A stretch of DNA of 64,000 nucleotides from assembly GCF_030817595.1 (NCBI RefSeq), contig NZ_JAUSZN010000001.1:2798001-2862000 (forward strand), written 5' to 3'. A program made the translations under genes and the position numbers. Below are positions 9,989 to 18,245 of the stretch, piece after piece. This DNA is from Neobacillus niacini (GTDB lineage Bacteria > Bacillota > Bacilli > Bacillales > Cytobacillaceae). Below the pieces are notes generated by a model, which saw only the letters and a program-made list of their open reading frames with translations, was not told the DNA's origin and made no database searches. Positions within the stretch are counted from its first letter, which is position 1; each line of letters begins with the position of its first letter.

Positions 9989-10576
9989 ATGAAAAAGTTA
10001 TTGATGTTTACTTGTTTTTTATTGCTTTTAGCTGCATGTAACAACAATACTAACAATGCTCAAAATAATGAGAAGCAATCATTAGTTAACGTAAAGAACT
10101 CCAATATCGAAGAGGTGGACAGGCAAACTGGTCAGGAAATTTCCAAACGATTAGTTGAACTTGCCACTAGCATTCCCAATGTTCATGACGCAACTGCGGT
10201 TGTTATTGGCAGGTATGCGATTGTCGGAATCGATGTAAATTCGAAGATTGAGCGTTCACAGGTGGGCTCAATAAAATATTCAGTAGCTGAAAGTCTAAAA
10301 AAAGATCCTCATGGTGCACGTGCCATCGTAGTCGCTGATGCAGATACCAATCAACGTCTAAAAGAAATTTCGGCAGATATCGAAAAAGGAAGACCCATTC
10401 AAGGAATTATGGAAGAACTCGCTGACGTCGCTGGCAGATTAATGCCTGAAATCCCTGGAAATATGATAGATCCTAACCCTAAAAATGCTCCTGAAGAACC
10501 TAAGAAAAAGCTGCAGGAGAACGAAAAGAAAAGTTTAGAGGATAAACAGCAAGAAGAATCAAAGCACTATAAATGA
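9989..10576 (+). CDS. ylaJ: YhcN/YlaJ family sporulation lipoprotein
   Basis: A 195-residue lipoprotein precursor: short basic N-terminus, hydrophobic stretch and lipobox LLAAC with the lipidated Cys at residue 17. The core SIPNVHDATAVVIGRYAIVGIDVN and KYSVAESLKKDPHGARAIVVADAD is typical of the YhcN/YlaJ family found in spore inner membranes. The C-terminus is a highly charged Lys/Glu-rich tail. GGAGGTGG precedes the ATG. A mother-cell or forespore promoter would be expected but was not identified. Confidence 0.88.
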   Translation: MKKLLMFTCFLLLLAACNNNTNNAQNNEKQSLVNVKNSNIEEVDRQTGQEISKRLVELATSIPNVHDATAVVIGRYAIVGIDVNSKIERSQVGSIKYSVAESLKKDPHGARAIVVADADTNQRLKEISADIEKGRPIQGIMEELADVAGRLMPEIPGNMIDPNPKNAPEEPKKKLQENEKKSLEDKQQEESKHYK

Positions 10577-10612
10577 GAAAAGCTTAGTCGTGAGACTAAG
10601 CTTTTTTCATTG
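10577..10612. terminator. Bidirectional terminator after ylaJ
   Basis: Perfect stem AAAAGCTTAGTC / GACTAAGCTTTT with a GTGA loop and T run. It overlaps the 3' end of the convergent gene at 10596. Confidence 0.85.
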
Positions 10613-11051
10613 CTTCCATTACCTGTTTATCTAGCCTAGCGGCAGCATTTTTGTCATACGTTTTATCATATTGTGGCTCTGTGACAATTTTCGATCCATA
10701 GAACATGACATCTCTGACCTCATGAATCCTGATTTCAATCAACGCTAGCTTTAAAGGAACGTCCTGCAGCCGCTCTTCTTTCAATGCTGCTTCACCTTGT
10801 ATAGAATATGTAGATTCATTCGCAATTAAATTGATCACCACTTTATTATTCTGTGTGATATTTTGGATAATTCTTGATTTACTATCTACAGCAAAATAGA
10901 TTGTTTCTTCATCTTTTGCTAAAATCCAAGATATTGCACTAACATTGGGACCACCTGATTCAAAATCAACTGTTGCTAATGTTACAAACCTTTCTTTTTG
11001 CAACTCATCATATAAAGGTTTAATGAGTCTTGGTTCCACTTGATTTGGCAT
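10596..11051 (-). CDS. FMN-binding split-barrel (pyridoxamine-phosphate-oxidase-like) protein
   Basis: About 151 residues with the fold signature RFVTLATVDFESGGPNVSAISWILAKDEETIYFAVDSKSRIIQNI, characteristic of the small pyridoxamine 5'-phosphate oxidase-like flavin proteins. The substrate is unknown; relatives bind FMN, F420 or heme. The frame is open to 11072, but AAGGGG sits 8 nt before the ATG at 11051, which I take as the start. It is not part of the ylaI-ylaJ set on the other strand. Confidence 0.75.
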   Translation of the reverse strand: MPNQVEPRLIKPLYDELQKERFVTLATVDFESGGPNVSAISWILAKDEETIYFAVDSKSRIIQNITQNNKVVINLIANESTYSIQGEAALKEERLQDVPLKLALIEIRIHEVRDVMFYGSKIVTEPQYDKTYDKNAAARLDKQVMEAMKKA

Positions 11052-11223
11052 TTTTACAACCCCTTCATTCAATTCCTTACCTTTATGTTAAAAAAAACAT
11101 TCATTCTCATAGTACTATTATCTGTTTTTTTCAGCAACTTAACCAGATTGATTTACTAGTCATCATATTTGCATGATATACTATAGTAAAAACAAAGCAA
11201 GACTAGAGAACTTGAGGTGCAAT

Positions 11224-11424
11224 ATGAGAGTTAAGTGTGTGATTTGCGACAAAATTGAATCGATAGAAGATGAATCCTTCATAGCAAAACGTCTTCGAAA
11301 TCGACCAATCCATACATATATGTGTCAAGATTGCAGCAGTAGAATATCGGAAAAAACAAAAGCAAGAATTGATACAGGTAACTTCAGATTTTATCGTGCA
11401 CAGTCCGAAAAAGATGATTGGTAA
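11224..11424 (+). CDS. ylaI: YlaI-like zinc-ribbon protein
   Basis: A 66-residue protein with two CxxC pairs (MRVKCVICDKIE at the start and YMCQDCSSRI in the middle) that suggest one structural zinc. The length and Cys pattern match YlaI. The frame is open upstream to 11173, but GAGGTG immediately before the ATG at 11224 sets the start. Function unknown. It lies between ylaJ and ylaH as in B. subtilis. Confidence 0.8.
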   Translation: MRVKCVICDKIESIEDESFIAKRLRNRPIHTYMCQDCSSRISEKTKARIDTGNFRFYRAQSEKDDW

Positions 11425-11425
11425 G

Positions 11426-11523
11426 AAAAGCGGAAGCGCCTTGCTCAGGGGCGACAGGCATAAGACAAGCCTTCTTGACGGATTGGCTTATGACCCGAGC
11501 CCCTAGGAGCTGGAGCTGGACAG
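11426..11523. repeat. Palindromic intergenic repeat of about 100 bp
   Basis: GC-richer than its surroundings. It begins AAAAGCGGAAGCGCCTTGCT and ends near GAGCTGGAGCTGGACA. Inner arms pair CAGGCATAAGACAAGCC with GGCTTATGACCCGAGCC, so it can fold into a long imperfect hairpin. Its first bases resemble the terminator at 30977. I recall very similar repeats scattered through Bacillaceae genomes; it is not a protein gene. Confidence 0.65.
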
Positions 11524-11524
11524 T

Positions 11525-11563
11525 AAAAAAAATTCATGCCGAGTCCGGCATGAATTTTTTTAA
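11525..11563. terminator. Bidirectional terminator between ylaI and the 97-residue gene
   Basis: Perfect stem AAAATTCATGCC / GGCATGAATTTT with poly-A and poly-T on either side. Confidence 0.9.
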
Positions 11564-11853
11564 TCTTCAAATGGAAAATTACAATATTTATCTGGCTCTT
11601 GATTGATCTGGTTAAGCATTACTTCGATGAGGTCACGAGGAAATCGAGTCTTCTTCGTTTCACCTTCATGTATAAAGGATACATAATACATCACTTCATC
11701 CGTTGTTACTACAATGTCTGTTAAATGATGTTCATCCTTAATAATCTCATCAAAAAGGTCTAACGTTTCTCGTGCTGCTGTATCCTCAGGACGAGCATCG
11801 CATACAATCTTTATTGAAAGCCAATTATAAAGCGCATCCTGTATCGATCCCAT
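11560..11853 (-). CDS. Conserved hypothetical protein downstream of ylaH
   Basis: A 97-residue acidic soluble protein, not recognised. It has the core SIKIVCDARPEDTAARETLDLFDEIIKDEHHLTDIVVTTDEVMYYVSF and ends CNFPFED. GGGGGATAATAAC precedes the ATG. It starts 4 bp after the ylaH stop codon, so it is probably co-transcribed with typA and ylaH. No membrane span or signal peptide. Confidence 0.7.
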   Translation of the reverse strand: MGSIQDALYNWLSIKIVCDARPEDTAARETLDLFDEIIKDEHHLTDIVVTTDEVMYYVSFIHEGETKKTRFPRDLIEVMLNQINQEPDKYCNFPFED

Positions 11854-11857
11854 GTTA

Positions 11858-12184
11858 TTATCCCCCGTTACTTTGCCTCACGCTTTGCTGTTTTTTCGAC
11901 TGATGCAAGCGAATCTTGTAAATGATTAATATTAATGCAGCAACCACAAGACCCTCTGTTATTGGCAGGAATATCCCCAATGCAGTGAGAATCGTACACC
12001 CTGCCGCTAAAAAGATATAAATCATAATGGATTTCCCTAGTGGTAGCTTTTGGGCAAAGCCAAGCTTATAGACCAAAATAGATAGGGCTACTATCGTAAC
12101 GTACAGCAGCCACATTCCCATTTTGGGATTTTCGGTAACATTATAGAGCGCTGGGAAAAAAGAAAGTCGATCCGCTACATTCAC
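11858..12184 (-). CDS. ylaH: YlaH-like membrane protein
   Basis: A 108-residue protein with three hydrophobic spans (about residues 24-42, 52-72 and 74-92) and a basic C-terminal tail [12 protein letters not shown]. The GTG start has GGGGGAGG 7 nt upstream. Its position immediately after typA and its size match YlaH of B. subtilis. Function unknown. Confidence 0.8.
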   Translation of the reverse strand: MNVADRLSFFPALYNVTENPKMGMWLLYVTIVALSILVYKLGFAQKLPLGKSIMIYIFLAAGCTILTALGIFLPITEGLVVAALILIIYKIRLHQSKKQQSVRQSNGG

Positions 12185-12207
12185 ACGAATACCTCCCCCG
12201 AGAGATT

Positions 12208-14046
12208 TTAGCTTAATTCTGCAACTTTTTTCTTTTTAGCCATTCTTTCACGTTCGTTTTTATCAAGAATTTTTTTACGTAGACGAATTGATTCCGGTGT
12301 TACTTCACAGAATTCATCATCGTTTAGGTATTCTAATGACTCTTCTAGTGTCATTATTCTTGGTTTCTTAATAACGGAAGTTTGGTCCTTATTTGCAGAA
12401 CGGATATTCGTTGCCTGCTTCACTTTTGTGATATTAACTGTAATGTCATTTTCACGTGTGTGCTCGCCAACGATCATACCTTCGTAGATTTCAGTTCCAG
12501 GTTCAACAAAGATTGTACCACGGTCTTCTACTTGCATAATTCCATATGTTGAAGCTTTTCCAGACTCCATTGAAACTAGAACACCTTGACGTCTTCCTCC
12601 TACTTGCCCTTGAACCATCGGCTGATAGCTGTCAAAAGTATGATTGATGATTCCATAACCGCGTGTCATGGTTAAGAACTCAGTAGTATAACCAATTAAG
12701 CCGCGTGCTGGAACATTAAAGATCAGGCGGACTTGACCCGAACCATTATTAATCATATCAATCATTTCGCCTTTACGGGCACCTATTGATTCCATAACAG
12801 AACCTGTATGCTCTTCGGGTACATCAATTTGAACTCTTTCAATCGGCTCACAACGTACACCATCTATTTCTTTTACAATAACTTCTGGCTTAGAAACTTG
12901 GAGCTCATACCCTTCACGACGCATGTTTTCGATTAAGATAGATAAATGAAGTTCACCACGGCCTGAAACGATCCATGCATCGGGAGAATCAGTATTTTCG
13001 ACACGTAAGCTTACATCCGTTTGTAATTGAGCAAGAAGTCTTTCTTCAATCTTTCTAGAAGTTAGATACTTACCTTCTCTGCCTGCAAATGGGCTGTTAT
13101 TTACAACAAACGTCATTTGTAGTGTTGGTTCATCAATTCTTAGAATTGGTAATGCTTCTTGGTGCTCTACTGGACAAACCGTTTCACCAACATTGATATC
13201 TTCCATACCAGAAACAGCAATTAAGTCACCTGCTACTGCTTCTTGAATTTCCTGACGTTTTAAACCAAAGAAACCAAAGATTTTCGTTACACGGAATTGT
13301 TTAACTGAACCGTCTATTTTCATTAATGCAACCTGTTGCCCAACTTTCATGGTACCGCGGAAAACGCGCCCAATTCCGATTCTTCCAACATAATCATTAT
13401 AGTCTAAAAGGGCAACTTGGAATTGTAATGGCTCATCGCGATTGTCAATTGGTGCTGGGATGTGTTCGACAATGGAATCATATAGACATTGCATGTTTTC
13501 GTCCTGTTTTTCAGGATCTGTGCTTGCCGTCCCATTTATTGCAGAAGCAAAGATAACTGGGAACTCAAGTTGATCTTCATTTGCATCTAGTTCAATAAAC
13601 AAATCAATTACTTCATCAATTACTTCTAATGGACGAGCAAAATCACGGTCAATTTTATTAACAACAACAATTGGGGTTAAGTTTTGCTCTAATGCTTTTT
13701 TTAGTACAAAGCGAGTTTGAGGCATTGTTCCTTCATAAGCATCAACAACAAGTAATACACCATCAACCATTTTCATGATACGTTCAACTTCGCCGCCAAA
13801 ATCAGCATGTCCCGGTGTATCCAAAATATTGATTCGTGTATCTTTATATTGGATCGCTGTGTTTTTAGCAAGAATCGTTATTCCACGTTCTCTTTCCAGG
13901 TCATTCGAATCCATTGCACGTTCTTCAACGTGCTCATTTGTACGAAATGTTCCTGATTGCTTTAATAATTGGTCAACCAAAGTTGTTTTCCCGTGGTCAA
14001 CGTGCGCGATGATTGCTATATTGCGAATATCTTCTCTTATTTTCAA
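12208..14046 (-). CDS. typA: Ribosome-associated translational GTPase TypA/BipA
   Basis: Translational GTPase acting in 50S ribosome assembly and stress adaptation. G1 [11 protein letters not shown]2 region ERERGITI, G3 [11 protein letters not shown]4 NKIDR and G5 SAING are all present, followed by EF-G-like domains and the BipA-specific C-terminal domain. The frame is open to a GTG at 14055, but the TTG at 14046 has GGAG 8 nt upstream and gives 612 residues, the family length. It leads the typA-ylaH-97-residue gene cluster. Confidence 0.95.
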   Translation of the reverse strand: MKIREDIRNIAIIAHVDHGKTTLVDQLLKQSGTFRTNEHVEERAMDSNDLERERGITILAKNTAIQYKDTRINILDTPGHADFGGEVERIMKMVDGVLLVVDAYEGTMPQTRFVLKKALEQNLTPIVVVNKIDRDFARPLEVIDEVIDLFIELDANEDQLEFPVIFASAINGTASTDPEKQDENMQCLYDSIVEHIPAPIDNRDEPLQFQVALLDYNDYVGRIGIGRVFRGTMKVGQQVALMKIDGSVKQFRVTKIFGFFGLKRQEIQEAVAGDLIAVSGMEDINVGETVCPVEHQEALPILRIDEPTLQMTFVVNNSPFAGREGKYLTSRKIEERLLAQLQTDVSLRVENTDSPDAWIVSGRGELHLSILIENMRREGYELQVSKPEVIVKEIDGVRCEPIERVQIDVPEEHTGSVMESIGARKGEMIDMINNGSGQVRLIFNVPARGLIGYTTEFLTMTRGYGIINHTFDSYQPMVQGQVGGRRQGVLVSMESGKASTYGIMQVEDRGTIFVEPGTEIYEGMIVGEHTRENDITVNITKVKQATNIRSANKDQTSVIKKPRIMTLEESLEYLNDDEFCEVTPESIRLRKKILDKNERERMAKKKKVAELS

Positions 14047-14220
14047 GTAATTCACTCCTGCCTTTATTTCAAAAAATTTTAGCTATTTATAGTTTCCCAT
14101 ATACAACTAAAGTATTATACCACATTTATGGTGGAAAGCTAACTTCATTTTATGTAATATATAGCTATATCAATTATGCAAATATTATTTTATTTTTTAG
14201 ATGACAAGGGGACTAGCAAA

Positions 14221-14406
14221 ATGAAGCAAATTAAATGGATTTTTGTCGTTTTTGCTGTACTGGCAGCAACAAGTATAATGGGCATAGGCGTGGCAATTGG
14301 GGAAGAAAGTATCTTAGGGGTAATTGGCAGTATCCTTGCACTGGTTGTTGTAATGGGCTTAGGATTTAAAACAAAAGCAAAATATAGGGCAAAGGGTGAA
14401 CTGTAA
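14221..14406 (+). CDS. ylaF: YlaF-like two-span membrane protein
   Basis: A 61-residue protein, almost entirely two hydrophobic helices (KWIFVVFAVLAATSIMGIGVA and ILGVIGSILALVVVMGLGF) with a basic C-terminus. AAGGGG lies before the ATG at 14221, which I choose over an upstream in-frame codon. Divergent from typA, the arrangement and size of YlaF. Function unknown. Confidence 0.75.
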   Translation: MKQIKWIFVVFAVLAATSIMGIGVAIGEESILGVIGSILALVVVMGLGFKTKAKYRAKGEL

Positions 14407-14411
14407 AAAGA

Positions 14412-14473
14412 AAAGCTACAGCGCCTAGGCGATGTAGCTATACAAAAAAGAAGCCTGCAGGCTTCTTTTTATT
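14412..14473. terminator. Double hairpin terminator after ylaF
   Basis: A first stem-loop (AGCTACA...TGTAGCT with an inner GCGCC/GGCG) is followed by the perfect palindrome AAGAAGCCTGCAGGCTTCTT and a T run. It serves ylaF and the convergent phosphatase gene. Confidence 0.8.
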
Positions 14474-15270
14474 TACCATTTACCTTCTTTAAGATAATCA
14501 TTAATGATGGTTTGATGCAGACCTGGCTTAGCCACAAGCAATGAATCTTTTGAGAGGAAATCCAACTTATTTCCTCTTAAATTAGTGACAACACCGCCTA
14601 ATTCCTCAATTATAACTGAACCAGCAGCAACATCCCAAGGTGACAATCTCATTGAAATATAAGCATCGACTCTCCCTGTTGCGACAAATACCATTTCAAG
14701 AGCAGCTGTTCCGTATGATCTTGTTCCTCTTGCATCTCTAACCAGCGGTATAAGCAAGTTATGGTCAATACGATGATTCTCCATCACCCAGGTTGCATTT
14801 AAAGCAATAATCGATTCTTTTACTGTCGCTTGGTTTAAATGAGGCAGCTCAGTATCGTTCATAAATGCACCTTTCCCAGTAATAGCATGATATAATTCAT
14901 CATGTGCTACATCATAAATAAGCCCAATTTTCCCTATACCATTTTCAAACACACCTAGAGAAATAGCAAAATTTCTCTGTTGATGGATAAAATTCATTGT
15001 TCCATCAATTGGGTCGATAATCCATACAACGCCATCAAGATTATTTACTTCATCCCCAAACCCTTCTTCACCCAAAATTCTATGGTTTGGGAAAGTTTTT
15101 CTTACTTTATTAATAAAGAATTGTTCAATTTCTTTATCTATATTGGTCACTAAATCATTAGGATTTGATTTGGTTTGGATATTTAAAGTTTCAGTAAAAG
15201 AATCCCTAATTTTATCACCAGCTTCCATTACCCATTGCTTAGCCTGTAGATCTACGTAATGCCAGTCCAT
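14473..15270 (-). CDS. yktC: Inositol monophosphatase family protein (YktC)
   Basis: Mg-dependent phosphatase of the IMPase/FBPase fold. Metal and substrate motifs seen: GEEGFGDE (loop Glu), WIIDPIDGTMNFIH (DPxDGT) and the C-terminal SPWDVAAGSVIIEELGG. A start at the ATG 15270 with GGAGGG 5 nt upstream gives 265 residues, equal to B. subtilis YktC; the frame is open 21 nt further. The physiological substrate could be inositol phosphate, NADP or another sugar phosphate. Confidence 0.88.
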   Translation of the reverse strand: MDWHYVDLQAKQWVMEAGDKIRDSFTETLNIQTKSNPNDLVTNIDKEIEQFFINKVRKTFPNHRILGEEGFGDEVNNLDGVVWIIDPIDGTMNFIHQQRNFAISLGVFENGIGKIGLIYDVAHDELYHAITGKGAFMNDTELPHLNQATVKESIIALNATWVMENHRIDHNLLIPLVRDARGTRSYGTAALEMVFVATGRVDAYISMRLSPWDVAAGSVIIEELGGVVTNLRGNKLDFLSKDSLLVAKPGLHQTIINDYLKEGKW

Positions 15271-15364
15271 TTTATCCCTCCAATTATTCAATCCTTATAT
15301 GTACATATCCTAAGCTTAATTAAATTTATGTATGCCTTCAACTTTTTACCCCTTTATTTTTAAT

Positions 15365-15410
15365 GGCAAAACAATAAACGAACTCTCCACTTTCCTACAC
15401 AGAGTTCGTT
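15365..15410 (-). terminator. Terminator downstream of ykzI
   Basis: Stem ACGAACTCT / AGAGTTCGT with a 14-nt loop and, on the minus strand, a T-rich tail. It separates ykzI from the phosphatase gene. Confidence 0.65.
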
Positions 15411-15474
15411 TTATAAAATCAATATGATATTCTTTATTTTCATTCTAAATGGTATCCCCTTTGAAAACAAATGA

Positions 15475-15669
15475 TCAAAGAGCTTTAAGTTTTACTAACT
15501 CTTGGCGGATTTTTTCTAACTTCTGTTTACATTCCTTCATCTTTTTTTCATTTTTTTCTTCAATCGCTTCAAACAATGTAGCCAGCTCATAATCCATTTC
15601 TAATCGTAAATAGGCCAATCTTTCCTTCTCGCCAATTTTTTTTAGTGAAGTATTCATCAATTGTTTCAT
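15475..15669 (-). CDS. ykzI: Small coiled-coil protein (YkzI-like)
   Basis: A 64-residue highly charged protein, predicted almost fully helical (Glu/Lys/Leu-rich, EEKNEKKMKECKQKLEKIRQ). AAAGGAGA precedes the ATG. Its size and its place between yktC and yktB match ykzI of B. subtilis; function unknown. The Cys near residue 47 is single, so no metal site is suggested. Confidence 0.65.
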   Translation of the reverse strand: MKQLMNTSLKKIGEKERLAYLRLEMDYELATLFEAIEEKNEKKMKECKQKLEKIRQELVKLKAL

Positions 15670-15848
15670 CTTAGCGTTCTCCTTTCAATTGTTATTTAAT
15701 TTTTCAGACTATTTTTAGTAATATAATATGAGCCAGCATGTAAGGTTGCAACAAATATGTGCGTTAACCCATATAAGCACTTAGTTTCAAGAATTTTCGC
15801 CAGTATGCTACAATGAATGACAAATGTCTTCACATGGAGGTTTAACAG

Positions 15849-16481
15849 ATGGACTTTAAAAGTTTTAATAATGAAGATTTCGATGTATTTCAAATAGATG
15901 GATTAGAGGCAAGAATGGAAGCATTAAAAGAAAGGATTCGCCCAAAATTAGAAAGTCTAGGACATTATTTTGCACCAACCTTAACAACATTGACTGGTGA
16001 TGAAATGCATATCCATGTTGCCAAACACGCAAGACGGACGATAAATCCTCCTAAAGATACATGGGTGGCATTTGCAAATAATCCTCGTGGTTACAAAATG
16101 CTTCCCCATTTTCAAATAGGTCTCTGGAATACTCATTTATTTATCTGGTTTGCTGTTATTTATGAAGCACCTCATAAACAAGAATTTGCAGTAAGATTCA
16201 CAAAAAAAATTAACAAGATCTTTAAAGAAATACCAAAAGACTTTGTTTGGTCTTTGGACCATATGAAACCTGAATCAGTGCAACATGGACAATTAACCAA
16301 AGAGGATTTACAAGGTATGTTTGAACGGCTGGAGAATATTAAAAAGGCAGAGATATTATGTGGATATGAGATTAAACGTGAGGATTTACTACATCTAAGT
16401 GCTGAGGAGTTCCTTAAGCAAGTTGAATATGTCTTTACTAAAGTTGCACCATTATATAAGATTGCTCTAAATACAAAATAA
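15849..16481 (+). CDS. yktB: YktB / UPF0637 family protein
   Basis: A 210-residue soluble protein with the family core HIHVAKHARRTINPPKDTWVAFANNPRGYKMLPHFQIGLW. No function is known. GGAGGTTTAACAG precedes the ATG, and length and order match YktB. It is convergent with yktA, sharing the next terminator. Confidence 0.88.
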   Translation: MDFKSFNNEDFDVFQIDGLEARMEALKERIRPKLESLGHYFAPTLTTLTGDEMHIHVAKHARRTINPPKDTWVAFANNPRGYKMLPHFQIGLWNTHLFIWFAVIYEAPHKQEFAVRFTKKINKIFKEIPKDFVWSLDHMKPESVQHGQLTKEDLQGMFERLENIKKAEILCGYEIKREDLLHLSAEEFLKQVEYVFTKVAPLYKIALNTK

Positions 16482-16513
16482 AAAACTCCTGAACTTTCGT
16501 TCGGAGTTTTTCT
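16480..16513. terminator. Bidirectional terminator between yktB and yktA
   Basis: Stem AAACTCCTGAAC / GTTCGGAGTTT with a TTTC loop, flanked by A and T runs. Confidence 0.85.
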
Positions 16514-16516
16514 GGT

Positions 16517-16789
16517 TTATTTCATAGAAATTTTTTCGCCTGGTAAGGCTGTTTTGGCTTTTTTTATGGTCCTATAAGAAGAATAGCCGCTAATGTCCTC
16601 GAATTCACCACAGAGGGTCTTTTCTTGTGCTTTACCAGGGACAATTTCCTTGAATCGACGATAGGTATCCATCAATTCATCACGCTCAATTCCCTTTTCA
16701 TACGCTCTTTCTATTGCTTCGTAAAATTTTATTACATCCACAATTTCGTCTGTTGTCCAATGGTAATCAATCGGGTATTGGTACTCCAT
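16517..16789 (-). CDS. yktA: YktA / UPF0223 family protein
   Basis: A 90-residue soluble protein with the family start [20 protein letters not shown] and a C-terminal segment [12 protein letters not shown]. Function unknown. The ATG follows a weak CAGGTGAAAAT site. The large palindromic repeat lies just upstream, so its promoter is close to or within that repeat. Confidence 0.88.
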   Translation of the reverse strand: MEYQYPIDYHWTTDEIVDVIKFYEAIERAYEKGIERDELMDTYRRFKEIVPGKAQEKTLCGEFEDISGYSSYRTIKKAKTALPGEKISMK

Positions 16790-16818
16790 ATTTTCACCTG
16801 CTCAATTTATTTCTATAT

Positions 16819-17060
16819 GGCTGTGTTAAATTAGCCAGTTGAATTGCGCTCCACTAAGGAAAGCTTCTTTGAATATCCACCGCAGGGACAGGCGGTCTTT
16901 GCCTGTCACGAGGCACTTCGCTTTCCGCGGGCGGTTCGGGGAGCCTCCTCGGCGCTTAAGCGCCTGCGGGGTCTCCCCTGCCCCGTCCTCCCGCAGGAGT
17001 CTTCGTGCCTTCCGCGCAAATCAACTGAGTTCTAAAAGCACTAATTAACTTAACACAGCC
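16819..17060. repeat. Long GC-rich palindromic repeat, copy R1
   Basis: A 242-bp element with perfect terminal inverted repeats GGCTGTGTTAA / TTAACACAGCC. Inside is a GC-rich core: CTTCGCTTTCCGCGGGCGGT, GGGGAGCCTCCTCGGCGCTT, AAGCGCCTGCGGGGTCTCCC and CCGCAGGAGTCTTCGTGCCT. The apparent ORFs across it only reflect the absence of stops. It is related to R2 (33996), R3 (55651) and R4 (60248). I see no target duplication. MITE-like or folded-RNA element; non-coding. Confidence 0.8.
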
Positions 17061-17081
17061 TTCCATTTATGTATAATACCT

Positions 17082-18041
17082 TTATTTTGCCCATTTTTCA
17101 CGAATTTGTTCTGCTTCGATAATCATACGATTAAATAATTCTGCTACGGTTGGGATATCTTTAATAAGTCCCATGACCTGTCCTGCCCATGCAAAGCCTT
17201 CATCCTCTACTCCATCATATATATATCGTTTATTGGCTTGGCCGCTAATATAATTCTTCAATTGTTCGTAATTGCCAAATTCTTTCTCTATCTCGAGTAT
17301 TTTATTTGTCCAATTATTTGAAATTGCACGTGCTGGCGCCCCAAGAGTCCGTTTGATTACAACTGTATTCGCTTCTGATCCTTCTACAAGTCTTTTCTTA
17401 TAAAGGTCATTGGCATGTACACATTCTTTGGTAGCAATAAATCGTGTCCCCATTTCAATTCCTTCTGCTCCCAAACTGAGAGCTGCCATAAGTCCTCTGC
17501 CATCACCAATACCGCCAGATGCGATTACTGGGATAGAAACTGCATCTACTACTTGAGGGATTAATACCATCGTACCAATATCATCCCTGCCTAAATGGCC
17601 TCCTCCTTCCTGACCCACAACCATTACTGCATCTGCACCTAATTCTTCAGCTTTTTCAGCCTGCCTTCTAGCGGCAACAAGAACCAGTTTTTTTATAGAT
17701 GTTCCTTTTAACTGTTCAAATATCGGTGCAGGATTACCACCTGTCATGGAAACAACAGGGACCTCCTCATCAATAGATACTTGAAGCATTTCTTCAAAAG
17801 GTCGATTATGCTGACCAATTGCGTAATTAACTCCAAATGGTTTATTCGTCAGTTCTTTAACTTTTCTGATTTCCTCGCGAAGTTTAGTAGGACTCTCAAG
17901 AGACATTGCCGTAATTTGCCCAAGTCCACCTGCATTCGAGACGGCTGCAGCTAGTTCAGAATAGGCTAGATAAGCTAAGCCTCCCTGTATTATAGGATAT
18001 TTGATATCAAGTATATCCGTCACACGCGTTTGCCAATTCAT
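17082..18041 (-). CDS. NAD(P)H-dependent FMN oxidoreductase, nitronate monooxygenase / FabK-like
   Basis: A 319-residue TIM-barrel flavoprotein with PIIQGGLAYLAYSELAAAVSNAGGLGQITA at the start, the active-site segment MVVGQEGGGHLGRDD, and the FMN phosphate site IPVIASGGIGDGRG followed by GAEGIEMGTRF. This set occurs in nitronate monooxygenases and in enoyl-ACP reductase FabK relatives; I cannot decide between them. GGAGGGATTTCGG precedes the ATG. It is divergent from speA and is not in the B. subtilis order here, so it may be a local insertion. Confidence 0.8.
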   Translation of the reverse strand: MNWQTRVTDILDIKYPIIQGGLAYLAYSELAAAVSNAGGLGQITAMSLESPTKLREEIRKVKELTNKPFGVNYAIGQHNRPFEEMLQVSIDEEVPVVSMTGGNPAPIFEQLKGTSIKKLVLVAARRQAEKAEELGADAVMVVGQEGGGHLGRDDIGTMVLIPQVVDAVSIPVIASGGIGDGRGLMAALSLGAEGIEMGTRFIATKECVHANDLYKKRLVEGSEANTVVIKRTLGAPARAISNNWTNKILEIEKEFGNYEQLKNYISGQANKRYIYDGVEDEGFAWAGQVMGLIKDIPTVAELFNRMIIEAEQIREKWAK

Positions 18042-18245
18042 CCGAAATCCCTCCTAATTATGTTACCTTCATATTTCTCCTTTACAGGTTAATTTTCCTG
18101 TTTTATTGAGAAACTAAAGTCACACATAAAAAAGTGTATATTTTAAGACACAATTTTCTATGCAAGCACAATTATTAGTGCTATAATTCATTTGTTTTGT
18201 ATTGATATTAAAAGCATTTTGTATATAAAGAGGTGTGAATATAAA

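Noticed and set aside
16839..17048. Overlapping ORFs of 63-69 codons
   Set aside because: They lie entirely inside palindromic repeat R1, have no RBS, and the translation is low-complexity Arg/Ser/Pro.
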